A DNA stretch of 41,691 nucleotides from Paludibacterium yongneupense DSM 18731 (lineage in GTDB: Bacteria; Pseudomonadota; Gammaproteobacteria; Burkholderiales; Chromobacteriaceae). The stretch lies in assembly GCF_000422925.1 (NCBI RefSeq), contig NZ_AUGZ01000034.1, forward strand, positions 1 through 41,691. Reading direction: 5' to 3'. Positions 8,729 through 16,960 of this stretch are shown here, piece by piece. The first letter of the stretch is position 1; each line of letters starts with the position of its first letter. Position numbers and translations under genes: made by a program. The notes beneath the pieces are model-generated. The model ran no database searches and was not told where the DNA came from. It saw nothing but the letters and a program-made list of their open reading frames with translations.

Positions 8729-8758
8729 TTGGACGGGATAATATCCCCCGCTTATACT
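8729..8758 (+). promoter_or_regulatory. Candidate sigma-70 promoter with a palindrome in its spacer, upstream of the second wzx
   Basis: TTGGAC (8729-8734) and TATACT (8753-8758) are separated by 18 bp. The -10 matches five of six consensus bases and the -35 only three. A perfect 13-bp palindrome, GGGATAATATCCC (8735-8747), lies between the boxes, a position where a bound repressor or activator would affect polymerase. The promoter would drive the genes from 8907 with a leader of about 140 nt. Nothing else recognisable was seen in the rest of the 303-bp gap. Confidence 0.4.
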
Positions 8759-8906
8759 GTCCTTTCAGGAATCCTCATCTGCGGTATTTTTCCGGATATG
8801 GCAACGAAACGAACATGGTCGATCGGGTCTGGCACAGGGCGCCCAGAAGGGGGACTGTGTAAATCGCGATGTTTAATAACAATCTTAATTTTTTGATGCC
8901 GAAGAC

Positions 8907-10199
8907 GTGACCCATTTCCTTCGTAGTCGTTTTTTTAGCAATAGCATGGCGTATACCGGATTCGCCATCCTGAATCGCGCCATCCCCTTCATGCTGTTGC
9001 CATTGCTTACCCGCTACCTGAGCCCAGATGCGTTTGGGCGTATCTCCATGTTCCTGGCTGTGCAGGTGCTGGCTATGCTGGTGTCGGGGCTGTGCCTGAA
9101 CTCGGTGCTGATGCAGCGCTATTTCAAGATGAGCCAGAGGCAGTTACGCACTTTTCTGCTCGCCGCTTATGGCCTGATGATCGTGATCGGTTGTGTTGTC
9201 TCGATCCTGCTGTGGTTGGGAAAGGGGGTACTCGAGCCCCTGTCCGGCTTGTCTTCGGGGTGGCTCATCATGGCTAACGCGTGTGCCGTGATGTCTATGG
9301 CACAGGCGATCGGATTGGCGTTGATGCAGATGCGGCAGCAGGTCGTCAATTTCGGTCTGATGCAACTGTTAGGAACCTTATCCAACCTTGTCCTGAGCAT
9401 TTTGCTTGTCGTCAAGTTTCATCTTGGCTGGCAAGGTCGTCTTGATGGCATTGCCGCATCTCTGCTTCTGACATCGATGGCTCTGCTGGCATTGCAGTGG
9501 CGAGCCGGCGATCTGACGAGAATCGGCGTGGGTTGGGACGAGCTGCGGTCGGCGACATCTACGCTTGTCAGGCTCGGATTGCCTCTACTGCCTGGAGGTC
9601 TGGTCGTGTGGGGGATGACAATGACCGACCGCTTCTATTTGAATTCGTTGGCCAGCATGCAGTCGGTCGGAATTTATGCGGTTGGGGTAATGTTTGCCCA
9701 AGTCATAGAGGTGTTGGCATCAGCGGTTGGGCAATCCTTCATGCCCATCATTTACTCTCGTCTCAACGGGACTGAAGAGCAGCGACGCAAGCTGGTAGGC
9801 TGGAGCTACGGCGTTATTGGATGCTATCTCGGCATGGCTATCAGCTGGGGTATCGTGGGGAGTTTCCTCATACATGCGATGCTCAATGCCCGTTACCACC
9901 AGGCCGCCTCGGTGCTGGCTGCTCTCTCTCTCGGGTATGCCTTGAACAATGGGGCCAGCTTGATGGCGACATTTATTCTGCACCGTGAAAAAAACCATTT
10001 GGTTTCCATGGTCAGCATTGGTCCTTTCTCCATTTCGGTTCTGATGAACCTGGCTTTGATTCCAAAGCTTGGTATCCTGGGGGCCGCGCTGGCATTTGTC
10101 GGCTCGGCGACTGCTAATTTCATTATCATGTTCGTAATTGCTTGTCGTACAGACACGTTACCCTGGTTTACTTTCCTTTCCACCGTAGAAAAACACTGA
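8907..10199 (+). CDS. wzx: Wzx-type polysaccharide flippase (second copy)
   Basis: Polytopic membrane protein of 430 residues with about 12 to 14 hydrophobic segments. The start FSNSMAYTGFAILNRAIPFMLLPLLTRYLS followed by PDAFGRISMF is typical of O-antigen flippases. It would move an undecaprenyl-diphosphate-linked repeat unit to the periplasm. The start is a GTG with a weak RBS; an in-frame ATG at 8946 would remove 13 residues. It begins a second gene group with its own Wzy (19476), so it probably serves a different glycan from the wzx at 5422. A T7 run lies near the start. Confidence 0.87.
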   Translation: MTHFLRSRFFSNSMAYTGFAILNRAIPFMLLPLLTRYLSPDAFGRISMFLAVQVLAMLVSGLCLNSVLMQRYFKMSQRQLRTFLLAAYGLMIVIGCVVSILLWLGKGVLEPLSGLSSGWLIMANACAVMSMAQAIGLALMQMRQQVVNFGLMQLLGTLSNLVLSILLVVKFHLGWQGRLDGIAASLLLTSMALLALQWRAGDLTRIGVGWDELRSATSTLVRLGLPLLPGGLVVWGMTMTDRFYLNSLASMQSVGIYAVGVMFAQVIEVLASAVGQSFMPIIYSRLNGTEEQRRKLVGWSYGVIGCYLGMAISWGIVGSFLIHAMLNARYHQAASVLAALSLGYALNNGASLMATFILHREKNHLVSMVSIGPFSISVLMNLALIPKLGILGAALAFVGSATANFIIMFVIACRTDTLPWFTFLSTVEKH

Positions 10200-10211
10200 T
10201 AAAGCGTATTT

Positions 10212-11792
10212 ATGTTTGGAATTAAACAGAGGTTGTCGAAATTTGCTCCCCTATCAGGGAATGTCAAACATATTATTGGTTCGGTTGCGGCAAGAAAATC
10301 CTTGTCAGCACTGCGACATGATAAACCCTATGTAGTCGTTGTTGACGGACTGCTGGGGTATGAGCCGCTAAGTTTATATTATTTTTATTTGCTTTTTGCT
10401 TTGCAATATGAATTGAAGCGGCCTATTCGCGTTGTTCTGCTCCTGCAAAAATCCATTCACCGGCTCTGGAGCTGCAACCGTATTTTTTCGCAGATCTACG
10501 AGACCAATTATGTTGCATTCAATACGCGAAAGTACGATAAATCGGCAAAGCAGAGTGCAAGACTGCTAGCAAGCGGATTGACTGATCAGAAGTCCATCTT
10601 GGATATAAAGGTTAAAGGTCTTCACTTCGGTCCTAATATTTATGCAGGTTATTTGCGAAAGCATTTTGTGGGGCGTATGCATCCCTCCAGTATGGCTGTG
10701 GATGAATTTCTGGTCGAAGCGTGCTCGAATATCGAGTTGGCAGATGCGGTTATAGCACAGTACAAGCCAGATCTGCTATTACTGTCACACTCCGATTACC
10801 ATTCCTTCGGTGCATTTTTCAAGAAATTCCTGCAAGCGGGCATCCCTTCCGTGATTGCACCTTTGTATGGCGAAGGACGGGTCGGCGGAAGATTATACGC
10901 CAATCTTGCCGATTTCGAAGACGATGCCCGGAACTATGTATTTTCATGCACCGAACGCACTTGGAATGAGGCTGTAGTGGGCTATAGCGAGGCTGATGAT
11001 GCGTTGGTGTCGGATTATTTGAAGAAGCGTTTTGCCGGAGACGACAATTCGTTTAATGGTGACTACCATAAATCGACCCGCCGCCTGCAGAAAGATAGGC
11101 TTTGGCAGGAACTTGGCATAAAACGAACCTTTACGTGCTCAGTATTGATCGCTGCTCATTTGTTATGGGACGATGCGACCTCATCTTATCGCAATCTGTA
11201 TGTCGATTATTTTGAATGGCTGGAAAAAACACTGGAAGCCGCGAAGCAAAACGATAAGGTATTGTGGATCGTCAAGGCGCATCCTTCTGAACTGCACATG
11301 GGAACGCGTGACCGTGTCGCCGATATCGTGAAGACCCTATTTGGCTCTGCGCTGCCTGATCATGTCGTTTTTCTTGATGCAGATACTCCATTCAATACTT
11401 ATTCGATCATAGAAGCTGTGGATGCAGTGGTGACTGTCCGCGGGACGATCGGGTACGAGTCAGCGTGCCGCGGCCATAGCGTGATAAATGCCGGCAGTGG
11501 ACCGTACACGGGACAAGGCTTTAATCGCGAATTCGAGACGAGTGCCGGCTATGAGGACTTTCTCTTGCACCTGCACGAACATGACCTGTCCTTGTCTCCC
11601 GAGCAGGTCCGCCTCGCTCGCATTGCTATCTTTGTCTATCTGATGAACAAAGGCCCGGTTTCACCCTTGTTGAGAAACGTGGACAGCCTTTCTGCCTTGG
11701 GGACCAGCGAAGGTCTGGATCCGGCGGCAGACCCGGTCATGCAGCGGTTTGCCCGCACGATTCTGCAGGGGAGAGCATGCGATCTGCTATAA
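10212..11792 (+). CDS. KpsC/KpsS-like capsule-type glycosyltransferase, function unassigned
   Basis: Soluble protein of 526 residues, unusually long for this locus. Its C-terminal half looks like the GT-B domain of the capsule-synthesis (KpsC/KpsS) group: VKAHPSEL near 354-361, then VTVRGTIGYESACRGHSVI near 407-425, where the nucleotide-sugar site is expected. The N-terminal half (VVVVDGLLGYEPLSLYYFYLLF and YKPDLLLLSHSDYHSFG) would be the acceptor-binding domain. Known relatives move Kdo or related sugars; the substrate here is not readable. Base composition is more AT-rich than fcl or gmd. It lies between the second wzx and an acyltransferase. Confidence 0.65.
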   Translation: MFGIKQRLSKFAPLSGNVKHIIGSVAARKSLSALRHDKPYVVVVDGLLGYEPLSLYYFYLLFALQYELKRPIRVVLLLQKSIHRLWSCNRIFSQIYETNYVAFNTRKYDKSAKQSARLLASGLTDQKSILDIKVKGLHFGPNIYAGYLRKHFVGRMHPSSMAVDEFLVEACSNIELADAVIAQYKPDLLLLSHSDYHSFGAFFKKFLQAGIPSVIAPLYGEGRVGGRLYANLADFEDDARNYVFSCTERTWNEAVVGYSEADDALVSDYLKKRFAGDDNSFNGDYHKSTRRLQKDRLWQELGIKRTFTCSVLIAAHLLWDDATSSYRNLYVDYFEWLEKTLEAAKQNDKVLWIVKAHPSELHMGTRDRVADIVKTLFGSALPDHVVFLDADTPFNTYSIIEAVDAVVTVRGTIGYESACRGHSVINAGSGPYTGQGFNREFETSAGYEDFLLHLHEHDLSLSPEQVRLARIAIFVYLMNKGPVSPLLRNVDSLSALGTSEGLDPAADPVMQRFARTILQGRACDLL

Positions 11793-11823
11793 AAGGTCAG
11801 TGCCAAACGCCCGGAAGTGAAAA

Positions 11824-12456
11824 ATGAGAAAGCTGTTGTCATTCGTGCTCAACAAACTTCGCTTGTTTGAACGCAGAAAGATGCTAGGGAAGCTAGGACG
11901 CTTGTCCATTGCACGACCGGACCTGTTCCGGGCGGCGATCGCTGCTGGCCCGCAAGTGGACTTGGCATCATGTGCCGTTGATGTCGGGGCCGATTCGCTG
12001 ATCAGGGGGGCGATACATTTTGATCGTAGTGGCGCCCGCTTTAGTGTCGGTGCAAATACCGCAATTGGCGTTGGGACCCAGGTCGTCCTTAGCCAGGGAT
12101 TGAAAGTCGGCAATGATGTACTGATTTCGTACAACTGCTTGATCATGGACCACGATGGCCATTCGCTGGACCCCAAGTATCGCAGCCAGGATCTGGCTGA
12201 CTTGCTGAATGGCCGCCCCAAGAACTGGGATTGTGTACGGTGCCGGTCGGTTACCATCGAAGATGGCGCTTGGATCGGTGCCGGTGCCACCCTGCTAAAG
12301 GGAGTGACCATAGGAGCTCGAGCTGTTGTCGGAGCGTGCTCGGTAGTGACGCGTGACGTTCCTGCGGGGGCCGTTGTGGTGGGGAATCCCGCCCGGGTCG
12401 TTGGAAAAGTCGATGATTATCTGTCGAAGGACGATGTCTTTAGCCATGTTGAATGA
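11824..12456 (+). CDS. Left-handed beta-helix acyltransferase, WbbJ/maltose acetyltransferase type
   Basis: Predicted cytoplasmic trimeric enzyme of 210 residues that O-acetylates a sugar with acetyl-CoA. Hexapeptide-type repeats run from about residue 50 to the end. They include NCLIMDHDGHSLDP with the catalytic-type His, and the terminal IEDGAWIGAGATLLKGVTIG followed by VVGNPARVVG, a standard signature. GGAAG at 11813-11817 with 6-bp spacing supports the start. Its 3' end overlaps the MurB-like gene by 23 bp, which suggests coupled translation. Confidence 0.88.
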   Translation: MRKLLSFVLNKLRLFERRKMLGKLGRLSIARPDLFRAAIAAGPQVDLASCAVDVGADSLIRGAIHFDRSGARFSVGANTAIGVGTQVVLSQGLKVGNDVLISYNCLIMDHDGHSLDPKYRSQDLADLLNGRPKNWDCVRCRSVTIEDGAWIGAGATLLKGVTIGARAVVGACSVVTRDVPAGAVVVGNPARVVGKVDDYLSKDDVFSHVE

Positions 12457-13459
12457 CACACATGCCACCGGGGTCGCGCAGTGGCTTTCTGATGCCGGTA
12501 TTCCATTCCGAGAGAATTTTTCACTCGCGAGAATCAGTCAGATCAAGGCCGGTGGAACTCCCCGCCTATTTGTTCAGCCCCAGAATATGTCACTGCTTTG
12601 CAGATTCCTTGCGTATCTCAAGCAGCACTCCATTGGCTGGATCGTGATCGGAAATTTGTCGAATCTATTGATTCGAAGCGGTGAATTGAACACAATTGTT
12701 ATTTCCTTGAAGGAGTTCAGGGATATCGATTTTATGGACGGATATGTGTGTGTCGGGGCCGGGGTATTGCTACCCGTACTGGCTCGAGAGATGGAGACCA
12801 AAGGGTATGCCGGTTTTTCGGGACTTTACGGTGTTCCTGGGAGTATTGGCGGTGGTATTTTCATGAATGCAAGTTGCTATGGGAATGCTGTTTCTGATTA
12901 TCTGATCGACGTGACTTTTCTCACCGAAGATGGAGATATTCGTGTTTTAAAGCGCGATGAGTTGTCATTTTCATGGAGAAAATCCGCATTTCATGACCGT
13001 TTCCGCCGTTGCATCATCGTGGAGGCTCGATTTTCACTGATTAAAAATGAGATGGCGGTCGATAAGTTGAAATTGACAGATGCTCATGTGAACCGAAGCC
13101 TATATCAGGAAAGTGCATTCCCAAATCTTGGTAGTCTATTTGCTACCCGCAATATATACGGCGAGATTGCATCCCATTTCCCCGTGTATCGAGCCTTGCT
13201 GCTATGCATCCGTATCGTACTGCATCTCATGCCTGGAGACCGTCATGCCAACTTCGCCCGATTGGCAACGTCGATGACTCGGTGGTATTTCGATATCAGA
13301 GACACAGATAAAGTCGGGCTGTCGGGTAAAACAATAAACTGTGTTATCAACAAAGGGGGCGCTGAAGCCGATGAGATCGTTGGCTTTGTCCGGAATTTGC
13401 AAGGAAAATTGCAGAATTGTGTTCCTCTTGAAATTGAAATCATTGACAGAATTGAATGA
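12434..13459 (+). CDS. MurB-like FAD-dependent reductase in a polysaccharide cluster
   Basis: About 341 residues, resembling UDP-N-acetylenolpyruvoylglucosamine reductase (MurB). MurB reduces an enolpyruvyl ether to a lactyl ether in peptidoglycan synthesis. Seen here are a variant FAD-binding loop IGNLSNLLI (residue 73; MurB normally has GGGSN), GVPGSIGGGIFMNASCYG (133), SFSWRKSAF (Arg182), NLGSLF (Ser234, proton-donor position) and LEIEI near the end (Glu). The catalytic Arg, Ser and Glu therefore appear retained. The ATG at 12434 has AAGGA only 2 bp upstream; the ATG at 12446 is an alternative. A pyruvyltransferase starts immediately after it. It is unlikely to be the housekeeping murB, given the altered loop and location. 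Confidence 0.8.
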   Translation: MSLAMLNDTHATGVAQWLSDAGIPFRENFSLARISQIKAGGTPRLFVQPQNMSLLCRFLAYLKQHSIGWIVIGNLSNLLIRSGELNTIVISLKEFRDIDFMDGYVCVGAGVLLPVLAREMETKGYAGFSGLYGVPGSIGGGIFMNASCYGNAVSDYLIDVTFLTEDGDIRVLKRDELSFSWRKSAFHDRFRRCIIVEARFSLIKNEMAVDKLKLTDAHVNRSLYQESAFPNLGSLFATRNIYGEIASHFPVYRALLLCIRIVLHLMPGDRHANFARLATSMTRWYFDIRDTDKVGLSGKTINCVINKGGAEADEIVGFVRNLQGKLQNCVPLEIEIIDRIE

Positions 13460-13460
13460 C

Positions 13461-14513
13461 ATGAAAAATGATGATGAGAAGTTTGGAATTGTTACCTATC
13501 ATGATGGTTTCAATTTCGGAGCGTATCTACAAGTTTATGCATTGCAACAGGTAATGGCTCGAAATGGCTTTGCATCTGAAATTATAAATTACAAAGGGAG
13601 CGTTCACTGGTGGAATGAGTATCGTAGCCTTTTGTGGACAAAAAGACCCATTCTTCTTGCCAAAAATATCCTTAAACTCTTCGCTTTCAAGGCTGCGCAT
13701 AAAAAATTGTGCATGTCAAGATTTTCCAAAAAGGCGAGTGATTTCGATTCTTCGGCGTACCGAAGCGTAGTGTATGGAAGTGACGAGATCTGGAATTATT
13801 CAAACCCGCTACTTGGATTCGACCCATTTTACTTTGGGACAGGATTTGAAAAGACGCGAAAGATAGCCTATGCACCCAGTTGCGGAAATCTGAGCCGGGA
13901 TGCTGTCGTTCCTGATGCCGTTGCAAAAGGGTGGAAGAGTTTTGATGAAGTTGCCGTGCGTGATATCAACAGTCAGGCAATACTTTCAAAGTATCGTTCG
14001 ACCGAACCCGGAATCGTACTGGATCCGACTTTTCTTTACGACTTCGATGCCGATACTCGACCATGCAAGGATAAGGATTTTATCCTTGTTTATACAACGG
14101 GGTTTTCTAAAGCAGAAGAAAAATCAATTCGCGAGTATGCTGATACAAATAAATTGAAGTTGATATCAATTGGGTATTTGAATAAATTTTGCGATAAGAA
14201 TGTCATTGGCGTCGGGCCGTTTGAGTTTCTTGGTTACTACGCGGCGGCAACGCATGTTGTCACCAGCATGTTCCATGGGACCATATTTTCCATAAAGTTC
14301 AAGAAAAATTTTGCATTATTTGTCGATCCCTATCGAACCAACAAGCTCGAGTATATTTTGACGCGATTTCTGCTGCAAAACCGGGTGACAGACAATGTTG
14401 GGTTGGCATCTGTACTTGGCCGTCGTATCGATTATGACGCCGTAGGCGTGAGGTTAAAGGAGGATGTAGAGTTCTCCCGCTCTTATCTGCTAAATGCCCT
14501 TGCAAAGGAATAA
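13461..14513 (+). CDS. Polysaccharide pyruvyltransferase family protein (WcaK/CsaB type)
   Basis: About 350 residues with the family's GT-B-like plan. The N-terminus FGIVTYHDGFNFGAYLQVYAL corresponds to the conserved NxGxxLQxxAL region. YGSDEIWN near 103-110, YAPSCGN near 136 and SMFHGTIFSIKF near 268-280 are hallmark motifs. Known members transfer a pyruvyl group from phosphoenolpyruvate to a glycan sugar, usually as a ketal. The ATG lies one base after the MurB-like stop. Upstream in-frame codons lie inside the MurB-like gene and lack family similarity. The gene is among the most AT-rich in the window, suggesting recent acquisition. Confidence 0.87.
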   Translation: MKNDDEKFGIVTYHDGFNFGAYLQVYALQQVMARNGFASEIINYKGSVHWWNEYRSLLWTKRPILLAKNILKLFAFKAAHKKLCMSRFSKKASDFDSSAYRSVVYGSDEIWNYSNPLLGFDPFYFGTGFEKTRKIAYAPSCGNLSRDAVVPDAVAKGWKSFDEVAVRDINSQAILSKYRSTEPGIVLDPTFLYDFDADTRPCKDKDFILVYTTGFSKAEEKSIREYADTNKLKLISIGYLNKFCDKNVIGVGPFEFLGYYAAATHVVTSMFHGTIFSIKFKKNFALFVDPYRTNKLEYILTRFLLQNRVTDNVGLASVLGRRIDYDAVGVRLKEDVEFSRSYLLNALAKE

Positions 14514-14517
14514 TGCC

Positions 14518-15594
14518 GTGCGAGTTCTATATACTTACGACATTTTTACCAAGCAGGCATATGGCGGTATTTCCCGTTACATCATGGAACTGGTCAAGCA
14601 TGCGCCTTCATCAATAGACCCTCGTGTGTTCGCCGGCCTGCACATCAATGCCTATGCGTCTGGAAAAGCGGTAAGCGGTCTGAAACTTCGCGATTTTCCG
14701 GGGGCAGGTGGGATGCGCGACAGGATTTCCCGTACATCGCAGGCGGTGTATTCTCGCCTGACCCGGCCCGATCTCATCCATCGTACGTACTATGGGCCAG
14801 AATCGTCGGGGGGGCGGTGTCCAGTCGTTTTGACCGTCTATGACATGATCCATGAGAGGTTTCCTGAGCAGTACAACGATAGTGGAGCCCTGACTGCCCG
14901 AAAATTGGCCAATTGCAAATCTGCGGATCACATCATTGCCATTTCCGAGTCGACCAAGCAGGATCTGATCGAATACTTCGGGATTCCTGAAACGAAAATC
15001 GAAGTCATTTATCTTGCGGCAACCGAATCTGAAGGTCGCCCATCGCTGCCTTCGGCATCGACTGTGAATGGGCGCCCTTTCATCCTGTTCGTCGGAGCAC
15101 GAGGAGGGTATAAAAATTTCGATTCTCTACTGGCTGCGTTCTCCGCCAGTGAGCGCCTGCGCTCCGAAGTCGACCTTGTATGCTTCGGTGGAGGGGCGGC
15201 GACATCGACTGAGAAGCAAAAGGTTAACGATCTTGGGCTATCGTCCAGTGTGCACTTTGCCGGTGGCGATGATAGGCAGCTCAACCTTTTTTATAAGAAT
15301 GCGCGGCTCTTGGTTTACCCGTCCCTGTACGAAGGATTTGGTCTGCCGGTGCTGGAGGCGATGCAACTCGGCTGCCCTGTCATGTGTCATCGTATCAGTA
15401 GTCTACCTGAAGTCGCCGGGGCAGCTGCCGAATATATCGGCCCTGATTTTACCGAGCAGTTAGCCGCTCTCGTTTTTGACGAATCCAAGCTGGCACAATT
15501 GAGAGGAAAGGGGCTGATACAGTCCCGTACTTTCTCTTGGATAAAGTGCGCCGAAGAGACTGCGGCACTTTATAAATCAATTGCTGCAAATTAA
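14518..15594 (+). CDS. Family 4 glycosyltransferase
   Basis: GT-B retaining transferase of about 358 residues. N-terminal VRVLYTYDIFTKQAYGGISRYIMEL has the Gly-containing acceptor loop. VLTVYDMIHERFP and IIAISESTKQDLIEYF are typical of mannosyl- or rhamnosyl-type GT4 enzymes. SLYEGFGLPVLEAMQLGCPV carries the E-x7-E donor motif. I chose the GTG at 14518 because AAAGGA at 14504-14509 is 8 bp upstream; an ATG at 14494 overlaps the previous gene. A G7 run lies at 14808-14814. Donor not determinable. Confidence 0.9.
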   Translation: MRVLYTYDIFTKQAYGGISRYIMELVKHAPSSIDPRVFAGLHINAYASGKAVSGLKLRDFPGAGGMRDRISRTSQAVYSRLTRPDLIHRTYYGPESSGGRCPVVLTVYDMIHERFPEQYNDSGALTARKLANCKSADHIIAISESTKQDLIEYFGIPETKIEVIYLAATESEGRPSLPSASTVNGRPFILFVGARGGYKNFDSLLAAFSASERLRSEVDLVCFGGGAATSTEKQKVNDLGLSSSVHFAGGDDRQLNLFYKNARLLVYPSLYEGFGLPVLEAMQLGCPVMCHRISSLPEVAGAAAEYIGPDFTEQLAALVFDESKLAQLRGKGLIQSRTFSWIKCAEETAALYKSIAAN

Positions 15595-15611
15595 CTTCAT
15601 TTCTTCCCATC

Positions 15612-16403
15612 ATGCTCATTTCCATCGTTACTCCAAATCGAAATTGCGCCACATTCATCGAGCGCACCTTATCAAGTGTTGTAAATCAAAAGGAGTGCGA
15701 ATTTGAGTTGATCGTAATCGATGGCGCCTCAACTGATGGCAGTATGGATGTGGTAAAAAAATTTGAAGAGTGTGTCGCTTTTTCATTGAGCGAGCCGGAT
15801 ACCGGTATGTATGACGCCATAAATAAAGGAATTGCAAATGCACATGGCGAGATTATCGCTTATCTGAATAGTGATGATTTTTACTACCCAGGTACCCTGA
15901 ATTTTGTCACTCGGTACTTTGAAGATCACCCCGATGTGGATCTCGTATATGGTGATTTAAATTTTGTTGATGCACTTGATCGTATCAAATTTCGCCAGTC
16001 CTACCCGGCTTTCGATCTTGCTCGCTTTCAGGCTTTGAACTTTGCCTCGATAGGGCAGCCTGCCGCGTTCTGGCGCCGACGTTTGCAGGATAAGGTTGGT
16101 CTGTTCGATACCTCTCTCAGGATGGCATCTGATTTCGATTTTTTCATCCGCGCAGGTCGCGCGGGAAAGGTCGTGCACGTATCCAGAGTGCTGGCTGCTT
16201 TCCGGATTCACGGTGGGTCGATGACAACCCGCCAAATCGAGGTCAGCGAGAAGGAGGTCTGCGAGATCCATCGCCGGTATCTTGAGCCGAATGAGAGAGT
16301 GAAGAATTTGCTCCTCCGCCATGCCGCCAATGTTCACTTCAAGGCGATAAATCTGTTGAATTGGCCGCGGCGTTTGATGAGCTGCGTGGGAGAACGAAGA
16401 TGA
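15612..16403 (+). CDS. Family 2 glycosyltransferase
   Basis: GT-A inverting transferase of 263 residues. LISIVTPNRNCATFIERTLSSV, VIDGASTDGS, GMYDAINKGIANAHGE and the DXD-equivalent YLNSDDFYYP (near residue 80) are all standard for the WcaE/WbsX-like GT2 group. ASDFDFFIRAG near residue 176 is the acidic loop motif. It begins 17 bp after the GT4 stop without a clear RBS and overlaps the next acyltransferase by 4 bp (ATGA at 16400-16403). Confidence 0.9.
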   Translation: MLISIVTPNRNCATFIERTLSSVVNQKECEFELIVIDGASTDGSMDVVKKFEECVAFSLSEPDTGMYDAINKGIANAHGEIIAYLNSDDFYYPGTLNFVTRYFEDHPDVDLVYGDLNFVDALDRIKFRQSYPAFDLARFQALNFASIGQPAAFWRRRLQDKVGLFDTSLRMASDFDFFIRAGRAGKVVHVSRVLAAFRIHGGSMTTRQIEVSEKEVCEIHRRYLEPNERVKNLLLRHAANVHFKAINLLNWPRRLMSCVGERR

Positions 16404-16954
16404 GCCGAAGCATGGTGCGTATCATATGCTCGAAAGGCGGGCGCTTTATGCAAGCGTTCATTCAGCGTTGGAAAGCCTTACGCAACGGCGCATGGATTTC
16501 TCTGGGCGCTACGCTGGAGATCGAACCCGGGGGCGTGCTGAAAGTAGGGCGTGGTGTACGGATCATCCGTGGCAGTCTGGTGACGGTACAGAAAGGCGCC
16601 GAGTTGGTTCTGGAGGATGGTGTCTGGATCGGGCCATATAACATCATATATTGTGCCGAACATATCCATATAGGTAGAAATACTCGCATATCGCACTTCT
16701 GTTCAATCGTTGATAATAATTATGATTTCAGGGCTGGAGAGGACTATTTTACGGCCCCCAAGAAAACAGGTGGTATCAGTATTGGCCGCAATAGCTGGCT
16801 CGGAGCCGGGTCGACGGTGTTGCGAGGGGTTACAATCGGGGAGTATTGCGTTCTCGGGGCAAATACCTTGTTGCAGAGGGGGTCGCTCCCGGCGGGAACA
16901 CTCTGCGCCAGGACGCCAGATGAGAACCGCTACTCCCGCATTTTTGCCGACTGA
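16400..16954 (+). CDS. Hexapeptide-repeat acyltransferase
   Basis: Left-handed beta-helix enzyme of about 184 residues, probably an O-acetyltransferase acting on a sugar of the repeat unit. Repeats start near residue 35 (ISLGATLEIEPGGVLKVG). They continue through LEDGVWIGPYNIIYCAEHIHIG, then HFCSIVDNNYDF and ISIGRNSWLGAGSTVLRG with VTIGEYCVLGANTLL. The ATG overlaps the GT2 stop as ATGA. It is distinct from the acyltransferase at 11824, so two acyl groups or two acceptors are possible. Confidence 0.88.
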   Translation: MSRSMVRIICSKGGRFMQAFIQRWKALRNGAWISLGATLEIEPGGVLKVGRGVRIIRGSLVTVQKGAELVLEDGVWIGPYNIIYCAEHIHIGRNTRISHFCSIVDNNYDFRAGEDYFTAPKKTGGISIGRNSWLGAGSTVLRGVTIGEYCVLGANTLLQRGSLPAGTLCARTPDENRYSRIFAD

Positions 16955-16960
16955 ACTGCC

